From NCBI GenBank assembly GCA_949357655.1, contig CASHTG010000010.1:620001-684000 (forward strand): DNA of 64,000 nucleotides, read 5' to 3'. The notes under the pieces are model-generated. The model ran no database searches. It saw nothing but the letters and a program-made list of their open reading frames with translations, and was not told where the DNA came from. Position 1 is the stretch's first letter, and each line of letters begins with the position of its first letter. Both the position numbers and the translations under genes were made by a program. The stretch is from Parascedosporium putredinis. Lineage: Eukaryota; Ascomycota; Sordariomycetes; Microascales; Microascaceae. Positions 35,487 to 47,434 of this stretch are shown here, one piece after another.

Positions 35487-36729
35487 TCACTGGTCCTTCT
35501 TCTCCGACTTCTCCACCCCGGCATCGCGCAAGGCCTCCTCATCCCTATCCCAGAAGGCCCACAGGAGAGCCGCCCCAGGTCCAACAAGCAGACTCTTGAG
35601 AAGGATCTTGGTGGCGGTCCACACACCGGCGGTGAACCCGTATGCTGAGCCGGAAAGATACGAGACCAATCCGAGCAGGGCGGCGGACCCGCAGTAGAAA
35701 TCGTACTGGAGCAGCGACAAGGCGCCCTCCGCCATGGAAGTAACCTGGCGAGGGGACACGATGGACATGGGGAGGAAGACGGTGAAGGGGTTGATGGAGC
35801 TGATGTCGGAGATTTTGAACACCGCCTGGACCGCCTGGGGGATGAAGACGAACGTCATGACGGCGATGTGGGAGATTTGCGCCATGTAGATGACCTGGCG
35901 GTAGACCTCCTTGGCGTCGTCGTACTTGCCGGCCAAGGTCGTGCTCGCCTTCACGAGGCCTACTTTCGGCGCCAAGACGGTGAAGATGCGGTGCGAGATG
36001 CTCACGAGAATGGGGAAGAACTGCCACACGATGAGGAAAAGCTGCTTCTGCTCGAGGGAGACGATGCGGGGCGACGGGAGGGCCGGCAGGGCCGAGGGGA
36101 CGACGAAGCCGAGGATGATGGCGGGGAGGGTCGCGAACGCCTGGACGGACTCGATGGAGAGGGATTCGATGCGCTTCGGGCCCTTGGAGTATTTCGCGAG
36201 GGGCGAGAGCCATAGGTATAGAGCGCAGTAGATGGGGATCGTGATTCCAAAGGGAACGCACTGGTAGAGTGATCCCCAAATGGCAGTGCTGTAGGTGTTT
36301 CGAAGTGTATTGTCAGCGGCATTGTCCTACTCGAAGATCCACACTCGTCTTGCATAGCTGATGGGGTACTTACTACGCGAAAATAGTGCCCTTGTTGCCC
36401 AGGCGCAAGCCCTCCAGCACGAGCAAGCTATGCAGCGCAATGACCTGCCCGGCGAAGTAGAGGGAGAAGAGCGGGAGAGCGGGCAGCTGGCCCACGACGC
36501 AAGGGTAGAAGAACTTGACGGCCTGCACGAAGATGTGGTCGACGCCGGGGACGCCGGTAAAGTGCGTGCGGGCGGGGATCTCGGTGTCGGGGAGGACCGC
36601 GACCGCGCGCTCGTTATACTCGTTGAACCGCTCGCCCCAGCCGTTGCGCGCCGTCAGGCCGATGATGGAGGTGTAGCCAAGGGCGGAGAGGCCCAGGAGG
36701 GCCGCTGTGGCGGTAAGACGGGATGCCAT
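35487..36729 (-). CDS. polytopic fungal membrane protein of unknown function
   Basis: Exons 36729-36374 and 36288-35487 encode 385 residues with an intact frame. Seven or eight hydrophobic segments are visible: residues about 5-25, then L-P-L-F-S-L-Y-F-A-G, I-P-I-Y-C-A-L-Y-L-W-L, A-T-L-P-A-I-I-L-G-F-V-V, L-F-L-I-V-W-Q-F-F-P, H-I-A-V-M-T-F-V-F, and two more near the C-terminus, followed by a charged tail. The N-terminal part has F-T-G-V-P-G-V-D-H, which I associate with a family of uncharacterised fungal integral membrane proteins often found beside secondary-metabolism genes. It converges on the Idh-type oxidoreductase 235 bases away. Function is not known; I do not assign one. Confidence 0.8.
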
Positions 36730-39700
36730 CTTTGTTGCGTGAGATGGAGCTTCAAGAGAAAAAGAGAGGAATGCTGCGTGGTTGTGCAGGAGTGAAAGAC
36801 AGTGTCTCCTATTTTTTTGGTCCCTTTCTTTCTTTTCTTCCTTCCTGTTCCGTCGACTCAGGGTGACTTCATCGATAAAGTGGGGAGGGATCCTTTGAAG
36901 ACGCGCTGTTGCGCCAAGAATCATTCGAGCAGATGCTACCGAGGTACGTACAGCTGGTCACGTGGGGCCGACGAGGTGGGACATATCGCCGACGGGAGGG
37001 GAGGGACGGATCAACAACAGCACCGAGCTTTGGCGATCGATTACTGGCGATAAGAACGAATGTGTGGGGAGGCAACGAGCGATAGTGATATTTTGTGGAT
37101 TGACATCGTGATCGAGGGTGTTTCACGCCTTTCGGAAATAACATATGAAATAAAAACGAAACGAGAATTGAAAGGGTCGTAATAGGCCCCTTGGACAAAA
37201 GGTTAAGACAGGAGAAGCTAGGGCCAGCTAACCAATTTAAAGCCGAAGAACGTACCTTTGTCTGCAGATTCCTCGTCGTAGGTTCGCCAAAATGGCTTAG
37301 TGTCAAGGACCCTTTAGATGGCGGCGGTTGGGGATGTGCTCTCCCCGCCCATCTCTTTGAAGAATTATAAATATCAAAAAGGAAAAAATCCAAGAGCAAG
37401 CTAGGCATGGCTGGCAGTGCCGGGAGACGTTGGTAGAGCGAGTGACTGGCACGAGATATATCATTTGGATTTCTTTTAGTAGAATCTAAACCATCCTGAC
37501 GCAAGCGCTTAGATGTTGCATCAGCCTGTCTTTACACTCGAGATTCGGGCTGGAAATGCTACCTAGTGCCTTCAACCAAAGATAGGTTCTCTCAGTCGTA
37601 GAAACCCATATATAAGAAGAAGCATAAATCACCATAGGCTCTTAGCCTTGTAAGCCGTGTCATGTCCGAAAAGAAATATCGATCTTGCAACTTTCCACTG
37701 AATTCGTCTCAGTTCTTTATGCTGGTACTCTGATAGCCAATACTTGTCAGATCCAACCGGGATCTGAGGGTTTCGAGGTTGCTAAAACGGGGAAATTCAG
37801 AGGTAGTCAAGGTGTATGTCCGGTGCCGCTATAAAAGGGAACAGAACATTTTCGCAATCTGTAATGTGCTGCCTTTTTAAGGAACATCAATAATGGAAGC
37901 GAGCTGGGGAAAGTTCCTTAAGCTGTGCAGTTTGGAAGAGGAGGCAGATTTACTGGGCGAGCGAGACTATACGAGGTTTCATGGGCTGTTCTTCCACAAG
38001 AGCAAAAACCCTCGTAGGTATATTTCTCAAGATAGCATGGGGTGGTTTCAACGGCAGAAGCGCTGGGCCAGTAAATTCTACACTACATCAGCTTGGGAAC
38101 TACCCACGTAACTTCCTGAGATGCATGCATTTCGCGTTAGAAATGCGTTGAGGGCTGGTGGACACTTCGGGTTTAACGTGAGGATAAGGTTCCTGGCAGA
38201 CCATGGGAAAAGGATTACTCAGTATCACGGATCTTGGGGAAAACCAAGTTTCGTATTCTCGTTACAGCCCTTTCTTACCGTTCTGTATTTATCTCGTAAA
38301 ACGAGGATAGGGTAGATTCGACCAGCCCGGGCTATACGAAGATGCGAAGATTCCGAACGACACCCTCGCCCGTTGGTCCGCGGCATGGATTAGAAGAGGG
38401 CCCAAGCCGTATATGTAATCACAGGCATCAAACTCCGATATCTGCGAGGGATGTTCTCGACTTGGTAGTTTCGACCAACTGCGACTGTGAATATTCTCGG
38501 AGGGAATGGATTGTTGACCCACGGAGGTAAGCGAAATCCATCGCCTACATGTAGGAGAAGTTGCCGTTGAAGCCAAGCTTGGAGGGCGTCCAGAGTTAGA
38601 CCGGGGGTTCCCTCAGCCTTGATACTGGAGTTGGTCCGCCATGTCTGTCCCGAAAGATTAATGGCCTGTTGTTACACGACAAGCAAAACCTGCCGCTGTC
38701 ATAACGAGCTGCCCCCCTTGTAAGATTTTCTGCCAAGCTCCGCAATCTGGTATGCTTCATTTTAAGCGAATCTGGTCAAAGAAGGCGGTGCTTGCCGTGG
38801 GAATGAGCCAAGGTACTAGTGTGAACCAACATGCGATTTGGAGTACTTGTCAGTTACCGTGGGTACCCGGGTACCCGTCCAGAGGGGTTCACAGGACAGA
38901 ACCTCCAAACCGCGAGTTACTCAGGATGCGAGGTAGGTGACAGGGGAGAATAAGGCAGAGAATATCGCAGGATCCGGACAGAGATATATGGGAGTAGGAC
39001 ACCGATGCTTTTGAAGATTTTGAGCGGATCTTCCTCGGCGCCGCTTGACTCCCAAGACAGGGTCACGCGAAGGATTCCTGTCAATGCGCCGATGGACATC
39101 CTTCAAAATCTACAACTAGAGTTTATTACGACTTGTACCTCTCGCCAAGGGGCTAGGATTGGCTTGGATTGCATTGGATTGGCTTGGATGCGAATACCCG
39201 ATAAAAACTGCCTTTCCACGCTCTTTACAGGGGGTCCTTGGGCACCGAATTCGCGGTGATTCCTCTCACCACCCATCTGAGATGTTCTGAACTGATGATG
39301 AATGTTGACCAAGACCCAACATGACGACAGGCAACACTGCCCTCCCCGGTTTTCGGGTGGGGGTAATTTAACTCGTGTAACCAACCTGCCACCCTCCCGA
39401 GCTTCCTGCCTAGACTGAGGTGTGATCGTTCTTTCCATGTCGTCTTTGAGGGGAAAATAAGATGACACTAGCCAAGTCTGGATTTCGAGGATTCACTTGC
39501 CCCAAGTCTTTGTTTTCGTGCCCTTTTTTTTTTTTTTTTCCCTATCCCCCTTTTCCTTCCTTTTGGGGCTAAAAATAATCGTAATCGCGACCAAAGGGAC
39601 ACATACAAGGGAGGGATGCAGCATTGGCCAGAGACCTTGGACAGAGAGTTCGCAGCGAAATGGAGTATTATCCAATCCGACGAGCATGCTGGGAATAGGA

Positions 39701-41911
39701 CACGAGAAGATTCTCGATCTGAGACATCCATTCACCACGGGCCAATGAATCTATTGGAGAATCGTCACCAGTGACATTCGCTGGAGGCGTAGGGCTGAGG
39801 TAGCGGGAGTCAGCTCGGTCGGTCGCCGCGTTCAATTCGAGTCTCATGTTGCGAATGGACGTGGGCCAGCGAAAAAGAAAAGAAAAAAACCCCCGATAAT
39901 GAACGGTGAATATTAACGTGGAGCTGCATGGATCCGGGCTGGTCTATATCACGTCGTTTAGACGCAAGTCGATGGACTCAAATTTGCACATCCGGCTCCA
40001 ACCGATGAAAGTGTGCTGATCACTTCCTCATAGACTGTTTGACGGCATCTGCAAAGAATGCCCCCAAGCTTCTCATCACAGGGGAAAAACCCGCTTCCCC
40101 ATCCGCCACAGCCAACGAGGGAATGCGACTGGGCGAAATGAGGAAGACTAAGAAGAAATTGTTCAATGGCCAAGGAGACATTTCTTCGACCGCAACCCCT
40201 GCCAGCCCAGACCAACAGCGCTACGGGCTAGTACCTTGGCGGCTGCGGGTGGAGGGTGCCGAGGAAAAGGGAAACGCGAGGGAATGGACGGACATGCGAC
40301 CAAGGGTTTTCTCCCCTTTGGGACTCCTGTGGCTTTTCGTTTTCGCTTTTCTTTTTCTTTCTCCCTTCGAAATAATAGTCCGAGGCAGGACCTGCAATTT
40401 CATGACTTAGGGACGGCCCTTGATGGCGCGCAGGAGACGGTCGAGGAAATATTGTTACTCCCTGGGATGAAGAAGAAGAAAAAAAGATAATATACAAGAA
40501 AAGAACCCTTCGAAAAGCCACCACGAATATTCCGGGAATTTCGACAGACGCCACCTGGGTCAACTACTGCTTCAGGTCGGGCTGCGAAGTATCTGCCAGA
40601 GGAAAGCACGTGTCGCCGCCATCGATGCCGGCGCAAACACAAAAGAACGGCTCTCGTTCCTTTCCCCCTTTTTCTTCTCGCCCACCCCACTCAGATGGTA
40701 GCACTCCGCGATGTGATTAATCAATACAGGGCTGGGCTTCGACGACATCATAGGGCCCAGGTGAGTCGCCCAGTCATGAGCCGATGCCGTCTGCTCTCTG
40801 GGTCGGTTGACGCTGGTGCCTACAACCCTTTCGCCACACAAATGAGACCCGATGAGAATGACGTGGGGGAGAGAAAGGGCGGACCAGGGGTTGCAGAAGG
40901 GCCTGGCTCGTTCCGGAGACGGGAAGTGTGCTGGGGCCAGCGCCGCCATTTTCCATCTCTTGAGAAGAAATTCTGTCCCTCGCCCCTCCCGCCCAGCCCA
41001 GCAGCAGGAGATGCAATTTCCCCTGGTCGACCCGTCGAGAAAAGTCTCGCCCAATGATCAGGGCCGGGATTTTTGGCACACAGGGGCTGTGATGCTGCTT
41101 AGACCTTTCTGGGAAAGGGTCAGTGAGCCGCGCCCCGCTCAACCGCATGGCACTTGTAGCTGCATTCGTTATCGACGACCTGGAGCGGGGCCTCCTTTTA
41201 GTCAAAGTTAGTCGAGGGCGCCAAGTACTTGTGCAACCTGAAAAGTTGATGTTAGCTCCAACAAATTCACTTGTACCTGGCGTGTTTGCGTTCTTGGCTC
41301 GGGATGGGTGGTTCCAGGCGGTGGGTGGTCTGCTCCGTTGTCGAAAATGACTGGCTGGGCAATACTACGTCCGCTAAGTACATGGGAGAGAAGAGAGAGA
41401 GGGCTAAGCCAACGACGCTACGTCCAGCCCTTCACCAGCACACGGCAGCTGTTTGTCCCGCTAACCAACCCTTTGTGGGCAGAGTAGACGTCGAGATGCA
41501 GGGGAATCCTCTCCGCCGGGTAGGGTAGGGGGTGGATCGGGTTTCCGTTCTCTCGACGAACCACGAGCGACCAAACACCAGTACTTGCCAAGTCCCGCCG
41601 CCGTGGGAAAAGTGTGGGCTAGGCCAGGCAGCATGACGGTGACAGCGTGAAAGAGGGCGAGGGAGCATGAAGGGAGACAACCGTGAAAGGGCAAGGGGTG
41701 GGCGCGAAGGGCCAATCTTGGCGTATGCTATATACACACTGCTTAGTCTGGCACTCGACGACCTCGTCTCCTCCCCTTCTCCTTCTTTTTTCTTTTCCTT
41801 CCTTTTTGGTTTTCCGTTGCTTCAGGTCAAACCGCTTACATTCGTTTAAACTAACGTGTTGTGTGTGTGTGTTGTTTCTTTTCTTTTCTTGTGGCTTTCA
41901 CTCTTTCAGCC
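36730..41911. other. 5.2 kb gene-poor spacer
   Basis: The largest gap in the window. Many short ORFs on both strands, none with a domain. Local features: a palindromic GGGTACCCGGGTACCC near 38860-38875, a short GGATTGGCTT direct repeat near 39160-39190, and a T tract at 39522-39539. The right end (41740-41911) is the CT-rich leader of the chitin deacetylase gene. Confidence 0.5.
41729..41734 (+). promoter_or_regulatory. TATA box of the chitin deacetylase gene
   Basis: TATATA about 180 bases upstream of the ATG at 41912, followed by a long CT-rich leader. Confidence 0.45.
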
Positions 41912-43125
41912 ATGTCCGCTCGCTATTTCCTCTCCGCCCTTCTTTTGGGTGCGGCGGCCGCGTCCGCCGGCCGATCCGCTCAACCCCGAGCGATGCCGCC
42001 GCCCGGCGCTGTCATCTATGCCTGCACCAAGCCCGACATGGTCGCCCTGACGTTCGACGACGGACCCTACCAGTTCACCAGCGGCATTCTGGACGAGTTT
42101 GCAAAGTACAACGCCAAGGCCACCTTTTTCCTCAACGGCCACAACTGGGGCTCTATGTTGGATTACAAACCCACCGTCCAGCGAATGTTGGCTGAAGGTC
42201 ACCAGATCGGACACCATACGTAAGTCTCGTGGAGATGACTACCTTCCGTAGCGGCCCGGGTCCGGTTTTCGTCGTTTGTGCAGATGCGTGTTGCGCCTGT
42301 GGGGTGGGCGGGCGGGCACTTTGGGATATACGGGAGAATATATTACTTACATGGAGAACACTATCGTTTAGTTGGTCTCACCAGGATCTCGCGACTCTTA
42401 CCGCCGACGCCGTTCTTCTCGAGATGACCAAGCTCGAGGTCGCCCTGATTCCGATTATTGGCAAATTCCCCACGTATATGCGTCCCCCTTCTTCAGCTAC
42501 AACACCGCAACTCTGAGTATCATGGGGGCCCTCGGGTACCACGTCATCCACGCCAACATCGACACCTTTGATTACAACAACCAAAACACCTGCCTGATTC
42601 GCAACAGTATTGAGTATTTCGAGGACGGCCTCGATCGAGGAGGCTCCATCGTTCTCGCCCACGACGTCCACAAGTATACCGCCGAGAATCTCGTCCCCGC
42701 CATGCTCGCGAGCCTCCACCGTCGAAACCTTCGAGGTATGTTGATGTGTTTAACCCCAGGGGCAGCAAGGGAAAAGCGAGAAAACCCACCCCGTAGAGCG
42801 GGGCCGGGCGGTTCCGCCGTTCTTGCACGAGGTGGATTTTCTGTTTCCGCAGTAGCTAACATACGGTTCTTCTCATCTAGCCGTTACCGTCGGAGAATGT
42901 CTCGGCGACCCGGAGGCCAACTGGTACAGGGGTCCCCGCGACGGTTATGTTCCACCTTCCACCCCTATCGGCGGTGTGGATACCGTACATGGGACGTGCG
43001 GCGGCGAGAACGAGTACGTATGCGACGAGAGAGGCCCGTGTTGTAGCCAGTGGGGATACTGCGGTGACACAGCCGGTCACTGCGGCGCGAACTGCAATCC
43101 CTTGTGGGGCACTTGCGACTCGTAG
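41912..43125 (+). CDS. secreted chitin deacetylase (CE4) with C-terminal CBM18
   Basis: Removes acetyl groups from chitin oligomers or polymer in the wall or apoplast. Exons 41912-42219, 42372-42735 and 42881-43125 encode about 305 residues. The ATG at 41912 starts a good signal peptide (residues 1-20); an in-frame upstream ATG at 41861 is less likely. CE4 motifs are T-F-D-D-G-P (metal Asp50), H-T-W-S-H (metal His102 and His106, split by intron 1), R-P-P-F-F-S-Y, and I-V-L-A-H-D-V-H. The C-terminal exon ends in a hevein-type chitin-binding module with Cys-rich C-C-S-Q-W-G-Y-C-G. One C is missing near 42486 (six expected, five present). Such enzymes help hide chitin from plant chitinases or remodel the wall. 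Confidence 0.93.
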
Positions 43126-43837
43126 AGATGGAACGGGAGACTATAAAAGCTCGATAGAAAATGGTGTCACACCTCTTAATGATACTGTACTATTAGCATT
43201 GCTGCTCGTTTTCCCTCCTATCTTGACATGTCGTGACATCCATTGTGAGGACAGCCTGTGAGTGCTCCCGGCCCAGTGGGCTACCTGGCTTATTCATCAA
43301 TTTCATTTGGGTCGGTCCACAACAGCCAGTATGGCAGACAGACTTCTAGGCTAATAAGTCGCGGGTAGGGCCATGCCAACCTCCAGCTCTCTTTCCACTC
43401 GCTTACTCGCAAGTAGAATTCCAATTAATTGGTCGGCTGCCTCAGCATCGGGACCCTACATTTACTAACATCTTTGGCCAGCTATGATCTTAGTCTGCTC
43501 GCCGTCGTCATGATTGAATCAAAGTTTGGTCACGTGCCTGTCGTTGAGTTCAGCTCGGGGTTTTCTTGGGTTAGTGCTTGTGCGCAGGCTCGTTCGCGCT
43601 TGGATGGAAACGTGGATGAACCTCAATCTCAACACTTCAGCAGCCACCTTCCACGCACTCGCCTCCCCACTATCGTTGGAGAACTTGACCTTGCCTCGTG
43701 CTTGAAGAGCTTCCCGGGACAACACCAATCCATCAAGTTCCGCTTGCCTGGAATTATTCTTTTTGATTTGTCTTCCACCCCCTTCCCCGCTCGGCCACCC
43801 AGTCTCAACCCCCGCCTCGCCCATACGAGTCCTTCGA
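43126..43837. other. intergenic region
   Basis: No gene supported; it holds the chitin deacetylase 3' end and the promoter of the BTB gene. Small ORFs overlap without domains. Confidence 0.55.
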
Positions 43838-44980
43838 ATGGGTACGACCGAGGTTGATATTGATCCCTCTGGAGACGTTTTGGCCGTTCTTGAAGAATCT
43901 GAGGGCCCGTTTGCGCCATGGCCAAGCCGAACTGCTAAAGTCGGTGGGAAAGGGAAAAAGCGGGCATCGAAACGGGGTATGGTTTATTGATCCAGCGAGC
44001 GCCGAGAATACTTGGTCAATAACACACGTTCCTTTTATAGAACCCAATTTTTCCCATGTCAAACTCTCTTTGAAGCACTTGACGTTAGCCTCGCCACGGC
44101 TCAACAGCATGTTTTCTGGTCCGTGGTTAGAATCGACTAAGCAGTCTGACGGCCTTCATCTGTGGGAAACGGGCGATTTCTTTGATCCCACGGCCTTTGT
44201 CATAGTAATGAACACTATCCATGGACGAAACCGTTGCGTACCTAAGACCATCTCCTTGGATGAGCTCGCAAAAATCGCCGTCATTGTGGATGACCTTCAG
44301 TGTGCTGAAGCCATGGAGACAATGGTCGATGTTTGGTTACGAACCACAAAATATGATGAGACACTACCTTTTGGCCGGGACCTGATCTTGTGGCTTCTCG
44401 TCTCCCAGGTGTTTTCTCTGGACTCCATCTTCCTGGCTACCACTCGGAGCATCATGTTGACTAGCAACGGACAACTAGACAATCTTGGCCTTCCAATCCG
44501 CCATGATATCATTGGTAATTTTTCCTCTCCCCTTTTCCTTTGTCTTGTTGAATGTTCGGAGCTTCGAAGAAGGTGCCGCTAGTGAACGCTAACAGGTACC
44601 TAGCCGAGATCGAAACTCGCAAAGCATCTATGATTAACCAGGTTATAAACGCTGTATATAGCGCCGCCAACCATTGGCTCCAAGGCAAAGGTAACTGTAC
44701 GTTTGCCTGCAACTCCTTGCTCCTTGGAGCCCTGATCAAACACTTGAGGGTTCTTGGCATACACTGGCCAGCAAAGCCAACAGACCTATCGGCAATCAAC
44801 TATTCGACCTTGGTGAACTCTCTGGGAAGCTCAACTCCCCTGCCGTTTGCCAGAGCCTTGATATGTGTCCGCCAACCGCCTATAAGTCACCATATGGCCC
44901 TCCTCACGCCACCCACCCCTGCACAATCCTCAAGCTATTCGCCCCCGCTCTCAAACCCCCATCCTCGGTTTCCGGCCTGA
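43838..44980 (+). CDS. BTB/POZ domain protein
   Basis: Exons 43838-43976, 44041-44514 and 44604-44980 give 329 residues with an intact frame. The N-terminus has D-I-D-P-S-G-D-V, then the BTB core: F-S-H-V-K-L-S-L-K-H-L-T-L-A-S-P-R, M-F-S-G-P-W, F-V-I-V-M-N-T-I-H-G, and the helical stretch L-A-K-I-A-V-I-V-D-D-L-Q-C. BTB domains dimerise and often recruit Cullin-3; this fungal subgroup is common and uncharacterised. The third exon is joined at the second of two AGs eight bases apart (44595 and 44603); using the first would meet a stop at once. Cytosolic or nuclear. Confidence 0.8.
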
Positions 44981-45542
44981 CGCTCAGGAGCTTCGACCGA
45001 GCTGGTAAAGCCAAGAAGAGGGCTAGAATCATATGAGATCACCCATGTTGCGATAGCCCTGGTGTGACGGAAATACAAAAGAATGTGTTGTGGGAAAAGC
45101 TCGTGATGTATTGACCAAGGCAGTGGCGGAGCGCTCCGCAACGCCCACTTATTAGTCTATCTTAGGTAATTAATACACTGCACTCGCTGATCGCAAGGAG
45201 GATGTGGCGTAGGTTCTGCACGTACGGGCCACATGGAAGCTGAAGGGATCATTCTGTTTGAAGAAAATCCGCGGGCCTTGAAGCCTTTTGATCAGACTGG
45301 TGAATAGTTCGAGGGCTTGCAAGAGGGGAGAAATTGCAAAGGTATCGTATCAATACCGTACATCAAGCAATCATGCCATTATACACTTCCCCGTCGAGCT
45401 AGGGGCCTTTTAATCACAGAAGGTAGAGAATTATCCGTTCAGTCACCTACGCGAAACTTATATTTATGCAGCTTGCTACAGAGTTCATTTTCGCAGCATC
45501 TTGGCGATGAAGCGTTTCATCTCATATTAAGATATTAATCCA
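44981..45542. other. convergent 3' intergenic region
   Basis: Nothing recognisable between the BTB gene and the convergent GPI-protein gene. Confidence 0.6.
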
Positions 45543-46409
45543 TTACACTGCAATGAGAAGGGCGCCGAAGAACGCCATAATACCCATTGGCGCATGATGA
45601 TTAGCGGCGGCGGTTGGAATAGGAGGGGTGGAGTTGCCACTGGGCCCTGGGAGGGTGGGCTCCGGAATAGAGGGTTCGGGGATGGTAGGTTCAGGGACCG
45701 TGGGCTCAGGGAGTGTAGGCTCGGGCACGGTGGGTTCTGGGATGGTGGGCTCGTCACTGGGCTCAGGACCGGTGGGTTCGCCGGTGGGCTCCTCGCCCTC
45801 GCTTATAGGAGGAACGGGTGTTTCCTCTTCACATCCACAAGGCTCCTCGGGGACTTCGGTGGTGGTGGGTGTAGGAGTTTCCTCGTGACAAGGCTCGGTG
45901 GGGTTGGAGGGTTCCTCCGGGGCCTCGGTGGGGGTCTCCTCGGGGTATGAAGTCTCCTCGGAGCCGCCATCGGTAGGCTCTTCAGGAGTACCTGTTGCGG
46001 GAGGAGGGATGACGCTGAGGGTAATGGAAGCGCCGCAGTCTGCAAGGTCGCGGTCATTGGGGCAGCAGCCGGCATCCGTGCAGCGAGTGCCGGCGGGGCA
46101 GTAGGCTAGGTATGAAAGTTAGTCTCGTGCAAGCAAGAGGGCGGAATCGATGACTAGGGAGCACATACTTCCGTCGGAGCAGCAGCTTTCTCCCTGGCTG
46201 GGGTTGTAGCAGGTGGGGAAGCCGATGCAAGGGATGTTGCCGGGGCCGCAAGACTTTTCGCACGTGGCGGGCTCAGGGACCGGAATACAGATATCCGCGC
46301 GGCGGTTCAAGACGCCTTCTAGAGCCATGAGGGCCTCACGATGACCGGCGATCAAAGGAACAGAGGCCGTGGCGGCGCCTGCAAAGGCAAGGGTAGCGGT
46401 AAGCTTCAT
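45543..46409 (-). CDS. GPI-anchored Cys-rich surface protein with PEPT repeats
   Basis: Exons 46409-46169 and 46105-45543 encode 267 residues, frame intact. Residues 1-16 or so are a signal peptide. A Cys-rich head follows (E-P-A-T-C-E-K-S-C-G-P, I-P-C-I-G-F-P-T-C-Y, E-S-C-C-S-D-G, Y-C-P-A-G-T-R-C, D-A-G-C-C-P), similar to fungal wall proteins. Next is a Pro/Thr/Glu-rich stalk with a second Cys group (E-P-C-G-C-E-E-E) and about seven P-E-P-T-(I/V/L) units (45650-45760), suited to O-glycosylation. The C-terminus is hydrophobic (I-M-A-F-F-G-A-L-L-I-A-V), a GPI-anchor signal with a possible omega site in the preceding Asn/Ala/Ser-rich region. Likely located in the cell wall. Confidence 0.82.
45650..45765 (-). 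repeat. 15-bp coding tandem repeat (PEPT units)
   Basis: About seven imperfect 15-bp units encoding P-E-P-T/S-(I/V/L) in the stalk of the GPI-anchored Cys-rich protein. Confidence 0.75.
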
Positions 46410-47434
46410 TGTGATGGTTGCGTCTTTGCGAGGGCGTAAACGAATGGGTTAGGGTGATGACGACCTAGTTCCCTTCAAAGAATGGACGATTTCAAAAGAA
46501 AATCAAAGAGTTGAGTTTTTGGTAGATAAACCAGCCGTGGCAAAGATTTGATTCGACCTTCCCAGGGCCGAATACTTATACCCATGAGCTGCGGATTACT
46601 TCCTTGGTCGTTGGAAAAGAGTGTGCCCACCAAGGCCCATCTTTACTCCACATCCAAGCGATCACAATAACTAGCTCGAGCATTCGTTTGTGGCTCTGTC
46701 TGCACGCCCTCGAGATCGGCGGGTATATCGTTCCCTCATCAGTTCTAGTAACGGACGTCGAAACATTCCGGCTTACGAAGGTAGCGGAGGGTGTTGGAAC
46801 GCGCCGTTGGTTGGCGACGCTTGGCCCGATCCACTGGAGCAACGCGCGCGAATGGATCAGCGTTCTTCGGCTTTGACCCTCAAAGCCCCCCTCCATCTTT
46901 CACGTGGATGTGGATGATCACAAAAGGGGTGCATGGCTAGTGCAGGGCAAAAGCTGGGATTGGGCGAGAGCAGCCAGCTGCTGCTCACCAATCAAGCATG
47001 GAAACAGCCTTTGACTAAACAAGAAATCTGGGAATGGAGGGGAGATCATCATCTCTCTGATAAGCTTTTGGCGCTTTCTTCCCAGGCTTGGCTGGGCGCA
47101 AGTGTCACAATGCTTGCCACGAGAAACCCCTGAAATCTCAAGATTAACCTTTCGTCATCGATCAACGTCTTCACCGACAGTGGACATGCCGACTCCACCA
47201 ATATAGCATCTATCGAAGTAGCCAATTATGTGGCAGCACTGCTTACATGCCTTGGTAGAGACTGCTTATACGCTTGACCTTGATCTTATGCACGATCACA
47301 TGGCAGAGTTAAAAAAAATCAATTAAAATATGTAAGTGTTAGAATCGAAAGTAGTGCATATATAAATCGTCAAGTTCGCGGTGAAAATCGAGGCACGAGT
47401 CCTCGTTCTCGGAAACTACGACGCGAGAAGAAAA
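46410..47434. other. intergenic region
   Basis: Promoter of the PEPT-repeat gene at the left and the 3' region of the 19-unit gene at the right. No gene is seen between. Confidence 0.55.

Noticed and set aside
36869..37504. 211-codon minus-strand frame
   Set aside because: No recognisable domain or good promoter context; low-complexity composition.
40572..41211. Overlapping frames on both strands upstream of the chitin deacetylase
   Set aside because: Mutually antisense, no domains; likely non-coding spacer.
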